Of a DNA stretch of 5,669 nucleotides, positions 1 through 5,135 are shown one piece after another. Source of the stretch: an uncultured Lachnospiraceae bacterium (GTDB lineage Bacteria; Bacillota; Clostridia; Lachnospirales; Lachnospiraceae); the NCBI GenBank assembly GCA_902783095.1, contig CACZPX010000102.1:1-5669 (forward strand), in the 5' to 3' direction. The first letter of the stretch is position 1. Every line of letters begins with the position of its first letter. The position numbers and the translations under genes were made by a program. The notes below the pieces were generated by a model that searched no databases, was not told the DNA's origin, and saw only the letters and a list, made by a program, of their open reading frames with translations.

Positions 1-205
1 GCAGGATCAGCGGGCTCAGATTGTACCTGCGCTGCAGGGCGAGCTCCAGCAGCCCCGCGCCGCCCGCCAGGGAGAGCCCCGCAAGGTATGGCAGAGCGGA
101 GTGTCCCAGCATCCGGTAGTCGTTCAGCAGATAGAACAGCAGCGGCAGCGCCGCCAGCACTGCCTGTCCGCTGAACCGTATGGTGAGCCCCCTGCCTTTT
201 CTCAT
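1..205 (-). CDS. N-terminus of a probable polytopic membrane protein (3' end outside window)
   Basis: Reading the minus strand from the ATG at 203-205 gives 68 codons with no stop up to the left edge. The start overlaps the stop of the glycosyltransferase gene (ATGA) and has a GGAG site 5 nt upstream. The peptide begins MRKGRGLTIRF, a basic leader that fits the positive-inside rule. It then shows a hydrophobic stretch (about 15-27, with LAALPLLFYLL), a short polar link (NDYRMLGH), and a second hydrophobic, glycine- and leucine-rich stretch (about 37-57) before QRRYN. Two candidate membrane spans in the first 60 residues, in this position of a polysaccharide operon, would suit a repeat-unit polymerase (Wzy/O-antigen-ligase type), a flippase or a membrane acyltransferase. 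No family motif is present in the visible part, so the product is not named. Confidence 0.72.
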   Translation of the reverse strand, partial: MRKGRGLTIRFSGQAVLAALPLLFYLLNDYRMLGHSALPYLAGLSLAGGAGLLELALQRRYNLSPLIL

Positions 206-1308
206 CGGCACTCCGCTGCCTGCAGACAGGCTTCCAGTTCTTCCATTGTACGCGGGGCGGCCACGCGGGACGGATCCCGGTAGATGCCCCGGAATTTCTG
301 TTGCTGTGTCTCCCACTCGGAAGCGCCCTCCCCGTCCACGAGCCGGAACAGGTTGATGATACGCGGCTCCGCGTCGAAGAACATTTTGGGCGTATAGACC
401 GCCGAAGAGGCATAGGTCACCAGCAGACGGTCCTCGATGTCATCCATTTTGGCATACAAGACCTCCATGGGAAGGCCGCTGTTCGGATACAGGTCTACCT
501 GTGCAGCCGTCTTTTCCGTGCTGCGCGGGTGCGGCTTGACCAAGACATTCTCCCGGCCGAAGTGCGCCGCCACCAGATCGTAGCAGCGGTCGATCAGCGG
601 GAACTTTTTACCGCGCTCCGCGTCCATGCCGCGCAGCGGGTCAAAGATGATCACATTCCGGCGGATCATGTGGCGCTCCTCCGCGCCGAAGACGAGCGCC
701 AGAAGATCGCCCGCGCCGCCGCTCCAGTCGATCCGCGGCATCTGCTCCACCGGACAGGACTCCAGGCCTTTCGGCTTTTCGAACAGGTCCGGCAGATAGA
801 CCAGGAAGCGCACGCGCGCCGGTGTGAACAGTTCCCAGCCCAGGAGCTTTTCCGCTCTACCGCGCGTTCCCGTGGTGTTCAGCACATGGGAATCCCTGGA
901 ATAGGTCCCCATGCCGTCGTCGTAGATGTTGATCTTCAGGTCTGGGTTGCGCCGGATCAGCTCATGGATCAGCAGGTTCTTCACATGGGCGCGGCTGGAG
1001 GCGTAGATCTCCTTATAGACCGCGTTGCCCGGCAGAAACTCGCCCACGACCCTGCTGCTGAACAGCATCTGCTTAAAGGCGCCATTTCTCCCCGGCGCCT
1101 TGGTCTTCAACGTGTCCACCGCAAAGACGCGGCGGAACAGACCGGTCTGCTGCAGCCGCTCCGCGACGCCCTCATACCCCTCAAACATGCCGAACAGGTA
1201 CAGGTCCGCCGTCAGTTTCCGCACCGACACGATGTCGATCGCGCCGATCACCTGGTACGGCGTGGTGCATGCAAAGCAGACGATGTTTTTAACGGTCCTC
1301 TTCTTCAT
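202..1308 (-). CDS. Glycosyltransferase of the bacterial sialyltransferase-like group (GT52/GT38-like)
   Basis: A 368-residue cytoplasmic protein with the motif series known from bacterial sialyltransferase families GT52, GT38 and relatives. The N-terminus, CFACTTPYQVIGAI (11-24), is like the T-P-Y-Q start of GT52 proteins. The acidic motif IYDDGMGTY (128-136) gives D130-D131-G132, the place of the catalytic D/E-D/E-G. VKPHPRS (257-263) gives the nucleotide-binding H260-P261 motif, and TYASSAVYTPK (298-308) gives the S301-S302 motif. No transmembrane segment or signal peptide is visible. The ATG overlaps the stop of the ATP-grasp gene; the upstream Shine-Dalgarno match is weak (GAGA-like), so initiation probably depends on coupling. 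The family usually uses CMP-activated sugars such as sialic acid, but no CMP-sugar synthesis gene is in the window, so the donor could be another acid or a neutral sugar. The fold-level call is fairly firm and the donor is open. Confidence 0.78.
   Translation of the reverse strand: MKKRTVKNIVCFACTTPYQVIGAIDIVSVRKLTADLYLFGMFEGYEGVAERLQQTGLFRRVFAVDTLKTKAPGRNGAFKQMLFSSRVVGEFLPGNAVYKEIYASSRAHVKNLLIHELIRRNPDLKINIYDDGMGTYSRDSHVLNTTGTRGRAEKLLGWELFTPARVRFLVYLPDLFEKPKGLESCPVEQMPRIDWSGGAGDLLALVFGAEERHMIRRNVIIFDPLRGMDAERGKKFPLIDRCYDLVAAHFGRENVLVKPHPRSTEKTAAQVDLYPNSGLPMEVLYAKMDDIEDRLLVTYASSAVYTPKMFFDAEPRIINLFRLVDGEGASEWETQQQKFRGIYRDPSRVAAPRTMEELEACLQAAECR
211..214 (-). promoter_or_regulatory. Shine-Dalgarno site for the membrane-protein gene at the left edge
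   Basis: GGAG on the minus strand, 5 nt before the ATG at 203-205, inside the last codons of the glycosyltransferase gene. It supports a real start at this ATGA overlap. Confidence 0.6.
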
Positions 1309-2465
1309 TGGTGTTTTCTCTTTTCCATGGCGTCCTTATAGCCGAACACCTTGGCAAAGGTATAGACGAGCCAGGGCTTAAAATCGCCTTTCCAGTACAC
1401 CAGGTCCTTGGTATTTTTCCAGGAGAACCAGGACGGTTTGGTCCGGAAACGGTCCCGGGACTTTAAGAACCACGGGATATCTCCCTGCATATGCCGCACC
1501 ATCACACCGAAATGTTTGTTGTCAGCATAGCGGGTCACCTTCTCGTCGCAGGCAAGCTCCACCAATTGCCTGGCCAGATTAAAGCCGCACACATAGCTCA
1601 GCTTCACGTTTGCGGTGATCCGGCCGTTGATCTCCAAAAGCTTGGGCTGGCCGGTGTGCCGGTCGATCATAAAACCGACATTCGCAAAGCCGCGCCAGTT
1701 CATGGCCTGCAACAGCCTGCAGGAATAGTGGATCGCCTCCGGGGCGTCCACGGACCGGACCAGTACGGCTGTCCCGGCGTCTAGCGGGAACCACCGCAGC
1801 ACGTCCTGTGCCATCGACATGCAGATCTGGTTCTTCTGATCCACAAAAGCATAGGTCCCGATGCGCTTGTCGAATTCCACAAACTCCTGCAGCACATAGT
1901 CGTCGATGTCGAAATCCGGATCCTTCAACCGCTTCCGGAACTCCTGCTCCGTTTCGAATTTGTGGAACCCGATCGATCCCAAACCATGCCGAGGCTTGAT
2001 GATCAGCGGGAACGTGGCTTTCTGCAGATACTCCTCCACGTCCTGACCGGCGCGTCTGGTATAGGGGCAGGGAATGCCGATGTCCAGCGCGGTCTCAAAC
2101 GTGGACTGCTTGTCGAAGGCCTGCTCGTAAGCAGCACGCGGCGCGCAGGCGAGCTTCACGTATTTTTTGAATTCTTCCTCGTGCGAGGTCACGGCGTCGG
2201 TCGTCATCTCGGCGATCGGCAGCAGCACGTCGATGTTCTCCTTCTGTACGGTCTCCAGCAGAAACGGGACAAAATCTTCGTGCGCAGGGACAGCCCGCGG
2301 GTCCACGATCTTTTTGTCCGGCAGTTTGGAGGCGTATCCGACCGTCCACTTGTCTTTGCAGATCACGGTCACGTGACAGCCGATCTTTTTCAACCCGTGC
2401 AGAATGGTCAACGTCTGTCTGGCGCCGCCGTCGGTCAGCAAAACCTTCATCTTACTGTAATCCAT
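1305..2465 (-). CDS. ATP-grasp domain protein, CarB-like/predicted carboxylate-amine ligase
   Basis: A 386-residue protein with the three-part ATP-grasp layout seen in biotin carboxylase/CarB-like ligases and predicted ATP-dependent carboligases. Residues 6-110 form a Rossmann-like pre-ATP-grasp domain beginning KVLLTDGGARQTL. The ATP lysine and flexible glycine loop are KPRHGLGSIG (157-166). The strand VLQEFVE (191-197) matches the adenine-contact region. The metal block LLEINGRITANVKLS (276-290) contains E278 and N280, the usual Mg ligands. The last 60 residues are basic and rich in Trp and Phe (Trp at 332, 346, 349, 358 and 365), which could be a membrane-surface or partner-binding tail. 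It shares little with the other ATP-grasp protein in the operon, so it is not a recent duplicate. Its TGA overlaps the next start (ATGA). The expected chemistry is ATP-driven amide or ester bond formation on a polysaccharide precursor; the substrates are unknown. Confidence 0.87.
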   Translation of the reverse strand: MDYSKMKVLLTDGGARQTLTILHGLKKIGCHVTVICKDKWTVGYASKLPDKKIVDPRAVPAHEDFVPFLLETVQKENIDVLLPIAEMTTDAVTSHEEEFKKYVKLACAPRAAYEQAFDKQSTFETALDIGIPCPYTRRAGQDVEEYLQKATFPLIIKPRHGLGSIGFHKFETEQEFRKRLKDPDFDIDDYVLQEFVEFDKRIGTYAFVDQKNQICMSMAQDVLRWFPLDAGTAVLVRSVDAPEAIHYSCRLLQAMNWRGFANVGFMIDRHTGQPKLLEINGRITANVKLSYVCGFNLARQLVELACDEKVTRYADNKHFGVMVRHMQGDIPWFLKSRDRFRTKPSWFSWKNTKDLVYWKGDFKPWLVYTFAKVFGYKDAMEKRKHQ

Positions 2466-2471
2466 AACAAT

Positions 2472-2480
2472 CCCTTCCTC
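2472..2480 (-). promoter_or_regulatory. Shine-Dalgarno site deciding the start of the CarB-like ATP-grasp gene
   Basis: GAGGAAGGG on the minus strand ends 6 nt before the ATG at 2463-2465. An alternative ATG five codons downstream (2448-2450) has no such site, so the longer form beginning MDYSKMK is preferred. Confidence 0.75.
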
Positions 2481-2525
2481 ACTCTCTGATGATGCAGCCC
2501 TGTGGAAGCGTGCGGCACACCTCTG

Positions 2526-3227
2526 TTATTGTATATGCTTCTTCCCGAACACCTTCGCCGCCGCGCGCTTCTCGTAACCGGTCAGCGGGAATTCCTTCTG
2601 CTTTTTGAGTGCGATCCCGACGATCAGCTCCACCGTGCGGCAGATGCAGTAAAAGTCCAGCTTAAAACCGCGGCGGTCCACATACATGGCGGCCAGTTCC
2701 GTACGGACCGGCAGGACTTTCGCCTTGTATTCCTCATTGTCCGTCACGAACAGTTCCCCGTGCGCGTAGTCGTACAGACTGTCCAGGCAGGCCAGTCCCG
2801 GCCTCACGGACGTGATCCGGCTGTACGCGCCGGTGTAGTGCAGATCCACGCTGGCCTGCGACAGCGGGCGCGGTCCCACCACAGACATCTCGCCCCGCAG
2901 GATATTCAGAAGCTGCGGCAGTTCGTCAAGTTTGGTCTTGCGCAGGATCCCGCCCAGCTTAAAGATCCGGTCCGCGTTGGCAATAAAGCCGCCTTCCGTT
3001 TTTTTGCCGTCCTCTGTAGGCGTATAGACGTGCATGGAGCGGAACTTGTAGAGCGTAAACGGTTTCCCGTCCTTTCCGACGCGCTCCGTGGTATAGAACA
3101 CCGGGCCCCTGCTGGAAAGCTTGATCCCGGCGGCGATCACGCCCCAGAGCGGTGCGGACAGCACAATGCCCAGGCCGGAGACCGTCAGATCAAACGCTCG
3201 CTTCAGACTGTCATAAACCGGTTTCAT
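2526..3227 (-). CDS. Bacterial sugar transferase, small monotopic phosphoglycosyl transferase (PglC/WcaJ type)
   Basis: A 233-residue initiating enzyme that transfers a sugar phosphate from a nucleotide sugar to undecaprenyl phosphate at the cytoplasmic face of the membrane, starting a lipid-linked glycan. Family blocks in order: LKRAFDL (8-14); a hydrophobic N-terminal segment with a central proline (about 15-35), fitting the re-entrant membrane helix of monotopic members; SRGPVFY (39-45); ERVGKDGKPFTLYKFRSM (48-65); the catalytic Asp-Glu pair D101-E102 inside KLDELPQLLNIL; SVVGPRPL (115-122); and VRPGL (141-145). It has only the catalytic domain, without the N-terminal multi-span region of long WcaJ/WbaP forms, so PglC-like size fits best. 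After VRPGL the usual T-G is replaced by A-C. A 60-nt gap without a clear hairpin separates it from the next gene. The donor sugar is not readable from sequence; a UDP-amino sugar is plausible from the aminotransferase upstream. Confidence 0.95.
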   Translation of the reverse strand: MKPVYDSLKRAFDLTVSGLGIVLSAPLWGVIAAGIKLSSRGPVFYTTERVGKDGKPFTLYKFRSMHVYTPTEDGKKTEGGFIANADRIFKLGGILRKTKLDELPQLLNILRGEMSVVGPRPLSQASVDLHYTGAYSRITSVRPGLACLDSLYDYAHGELFVTDNEEYKAKVLPVRTELAAMYVDRRGFKLDFYCICRTVELIVGIALKKQKEFPLTGYEKRAAAKVFGKKHIQ

Positions 3228-3233
3228 TCTCGT

Positions 3234-3239
3234 TTCCTC
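3234..3239 (-). promoter_or_regulatory. Shine-Dalgarno site for the phosphoglycosyl transferase gene
   Basis: GAGGAA on the minus strand fills most of the 13-nt gap between the TAG of the deacetylase gene (3241-3243) and the ATG at 3225-3227. It supports the chosen start. Confidence 0.75.
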
Positions 3240-3240
3240 A

Positions 3241-3900
3241 CTATCGGATCTCGCGGATCAGCATAAAGGCCTCCGCGGCTTTCACGTTAACGGTCGCCCC
3301 ACGGAACCGCGCAAGCGCCGTGATCGATTCCTCGGACCGCAGATCGGGGAAGGGATGCAGCTGTGACTGATAGAACCGCATCGCCTCCAGCTTTCCGTCC
3401 AGATAATCCGAGATATCCTCAAATACGTTCGGAATAAACGCGTTTTCCGCCGTCGGGGTGTTGATCCCCGTCTCGGAAAGTGTTTCATACGCAAATATTC
3501 TTTTTACATTGTTGCCCTGTTTGGCGCGCAGCGCGACCATCGCCGTCTCCGTTGTGACTCTGTGATCCAGCTGCATGTCCCCCCAGTGCGGGATATAGAC
3601 CTCGTCCGGCTGTACCTCCCGGATCACGTTCAAAAACGCCTCGTTGCGTGCCTTTCGGGAATAAGTCTCCATCAGGTTGGCCCCGAACGGCAGGCCGAAA
3701 TAACGGTCCACGCCGCAGTATTCGTGACAGGCCTGCATCTCCCGATGGATCCGCATCGTAACGTCGGGAAGGATCTCTCCTTCACGTGCGGTCACCAGGC
3801 ACACGGCGACCGTATCGCCGGCAGCCTTTCTCTTTAAAATGGTCCCGCCCACGCCGATGATCTCGTCGTCCCGGTGCGGCGCAAAAATCAGAATATTCAT
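3241..3900 (-). CDS. PIG-L/LmbE family zinc-dependent N-deacetylase
   Basis: A 219-residue single-domain protein of the usual family length. PIG-L/LmbE enzymes use zinc to remove acetyl (or other acyl) groups from N-acyl amino sugars or small thiol glycosides. The family's metal motif is intact near the N-terminus as APHRDDE (7-13): H9 and D12 are the expected zinc ligands and D11 the general base. The second block, HWGDMQLDHR (105-114), supplies H113 as the third ligand. A YFGLPFG segment (67-73) and the C-terminal ARFRG...AEAFMLIR block (197-216) are also typical. There is no signal peptide, so it should act in the cytoplasm on a sugar nucleotide or polyprenyl-linked sugar. It sits between an ATP-grasp gene (4-nt overlap) and a phosphoglycosyl transferase gene (13-nt gap), which suggests that it exposes an amine on the glycan precursor; that role is inferred. 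Confidence 0.92.
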   Translation of the reverse strand: MNILIFAPHRDDEIIGVGGTILKRKAAGDTVAVCLVTAREGEILPDVTMRIHREMQACHEYCGVDRYFGLPFGANLMETYSRKARNEAFLNVIREVQPDEVYIPHWGDMQLDHRVTTETAMVALRAKQGNNVKRIFAYETLSETGINTPTAENAFIPNVFEDISDYLDGKLEAMRFYQSQLHPFPDLRSEESITALARFRGATVNVKAAEAFMLIREIR

Positions 3901-5096
3901 GCGTTATCTCCGTCCGGCTTCTGACTTTCCATGTACGCCCGGTAAAAGTCCTCCCCGTCAAACTTCAGGATGCCCTTTCCTTCAAAAAACGCCTTCACCT
4001 TAGGCCGTGCGAGCGTCGGCCCGCACATCACCTGCTCATAATCGATGGCCGTATGTGAATTGATCTCGCAGAGTTTCATCCCGTCTTCCGTGATGATGAT
4101 ATCCAGCCCCAGATAGTCCAGCGAAGAAACGTGCTGACACAGCGCGTCGATCTTTCCGCGTACAAAGTCCCAGTTCGGCAGCCGTTTGCCCTTCCATACG
4201 TAGCCGGTATCAGGATGCTTTTCGATATGCCACTGCCCGTCCGGCGTATAGCGCTTGTACCGGATCTCCGTATCATTATAAGCGCCGGTCTCAAAATCAA
4301 AGCCGACGCCGATCCCGCCGGAGGACAGGTTGCTTGCTCCGCCGTTGACTGACGTTCCGAAGCGGGCATACGAGACCGCGCAGGACCAGGTCGTTCCCGC
4401 ATATCGGTCCTCTGTCGGATTTTTGCACATGATCACACGCAGCGTGCATTCGCTGTCCGGCCATACTTCCGCCAGCTCATGATGCTGATGGGCATATTCC
4501 GTGATGATATAATTGCGCATCGTGTCCCGGATCTCCAGAAAACGATCCGTTCCGATGAGCCTGTTGTTCTCGTACAGGCTGTCTCCGCGCAGTTCCAGCT
4601 TGATAAAGCCCAGGCCTCCCGACGTGCCGGAATTCGGCTTCATGGCCAGGATCTTCTTCTGTTTCAGTAAAGCCATCAGGAATCCGTCATCCCGCGGAAG
4701 ATCCTTCGGACAATCCATCAGATAGGTAAAACGCCCGCCGCAGAGATCGTTTTCCACATAGACGTAGTATTCCGGCATGACGTCCTCTACGCCGCCGCTG
4801 TTCAGGACGTATTTCAGCGTCGTCTTGTCCAGCCATTTCAGGAAATGGTTGTTCAGCGGGTGCAGCATAAAATAGGGGTAATCCGGCATATAATCCCGGA
4901 AGTTGCTCTCCGTGAGTCCGTAAAGTTCCATCCTGCCGGGATAAAAGCCCCGCCTGAGCGCCCATTCTTTCTGCACTTCCGAAACGGGAAACGCCGCTTC
5001 GTCATCCCGAAGCTTTTTCACGAACATCCTCGCCCATTTATGATCCATGCCAAGCGCACGGATCTTCTCAAGAAGGACATCATAATCTGTTGCCAT
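3897..5096 (-). CDS. Sugar-transfer-associated ATP-grasp protein (ATPgrasp_ST-like amidoligase)
   Basis: A 399-residue cytoplasmic protein that resembles the sugar-transfer-associated ATP-grasp family. That family is found in surface-polysaccharide clusters and is predicted to activate a carboxylate with ATP and join it to an amine. Visible landmarks: an ATP-binding lysine and glycine-rich loop, KPNSGTSGGLG (153-163); the ITEYAHQH hinge (198-205); an SNLSSGGIGVGFD strand-turn (256-267); and a late metal-binding block with YLGLDIIITEDG (328-339) and CEINSHTA (343-350), where D332, E344 and N346 are the likely Mg ligands. The N-terminal 150 residues are the family's own accessory region with no separate recognised domain. 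An AGGAG site 6 nt upstream supports the start. Its stop overlaps the start of the PIG-L gene (ATGA), so the two are probably translated together. Family assignment is by motif recall; the substrate (amino acid, other acid, or sugar amine) is unknown. Confidence 0.88.
   Translation of the reverse strand: MATDYDVLLEKIRALGMDHKWARMFVKKLRDDEAAFPVSEVQKEWALRRGFYPGRMELYGLTESNFRDYMPDYPYFMLHPLNNHFLKWLDKTTLKYVLNSGGVEDVMPEYYVYVENDLCGGRFTYLMDCPKDLPRDDGFLMALLKQKKILAMKPNSGTSGGLGFIKLELRGDSLYENNRLIGTDRFLEIRDTMRNYIITEYAHQHHELAEVWPDSECTLRVIMCKNPTEDRYAGTTWSCAVSYARFGTSVNGGASNLSSGGIGVGFDFETGAYNDTEIRYKRYTPDGQWHIEKHPDTGYVWKGKRLPNWDFVRGKIDALCQHVSSLDYLGLDIIITEDGMKLCEINSHTAIDYEQVMCGPTLARPKVKAFFEGKGILKFDGEDFYRAYMESQKPDGDNA
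3908..3911 (-). promoter_or_regulatory. Shine-Dalgarno site for the PIG-L deacetylase gene
   Basis: GGAG on the minus strand, 7 nt before the ATG at 3898-3900. It lies inside the 3' end of the ATP-grasp gene, consistent with coupled translation across the ATGA overlap. Confidence 0.6.
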
Positions 5097-5102
5097 TATC
5101 TT

Positions 5103-5107
5103 CTCCT
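5103..5107 (-). promoter_or_regulatory. Shine-Dalgarno site for the sugar-transfer-associated ATP-grasp gene
   Basis: AGGAG on the minus strand, 6 nt before the ATG at 5094-5096. It fixes the start of the 399-residue protein. Confidence 0.8.
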
Positions 5108-5124
5108 GTCTGCCGTTCCTGTCT
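5104..5124 (-). repeat. 8-bp direct repeat in the leader of the ATP-grasp gene
   Basis: The octamer AGACAGGA (minus strand) occurs twice in the 39-nt gap, at 5117-5124 and 5104-5111, with start points 13 nt apart. The proximal copy overlaps the Shine-Dalgarno site of the downstream gene; the distal copy also carries an AGGA. The repeat is directly visible. It may be a small tandem duplication or chance, and no function is claimed. Confidence 0.5.
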
Positions 5125-5135
5125 TTTCGGCTTTC

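Noticed and set aside
202..1308. Calling the glycosyltransferase a true sialyltransferase
   Set aside because: The motifs support the fold group, but no sialic acid synthesis or CMP-activation gene is in the window, and donor choice cannot be read from these motifs alone.
301..1341. Long plus-strand open frame (346 codons) across the glycosyltransferase gene
   Set aside because: It is antisense to a gene with clear family motifs, its peptide is rich in Arg, His and Gln with no recognisable motif, and GC-rich coding DNA commonly leaves such open antisense frames.
1962..2489. Plus-strand open frame (175 codons) opposite the CarB-like ATP-grasp gene
   Set aside because: It is antisense to a convincing gene and has no motif of its own.
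2466..2525. Possible terminator or promoter in the 60-nt gap before the CarB-like ATP-grasp gene
   Set aside because: Only a weak 3-bp stem (GTG...CAC) can be drawn and no run of T follows. No convincing -35/-10 pair was seen. The gap is treated as an intra-operon spacer.
2502..3266. Plus-strand open frame (254 codons) opposite the phosphoglycosyl transferase gene
   Set aside because: It lies fully opposite a gene with all its catalytic motifs, and its translation is Arg/His/Gln-rich with no domain signature, so it is a shadow frame.
1305..5096. The two ATP-grasp genes as products of a local duplication
   Set aside because: They differ in domain layout, in the ATP-loop sequence (KPNSGTSGGLG against KPRHGLGSIG) and in their terminal regions, so they belong to different ATP-grasp families.
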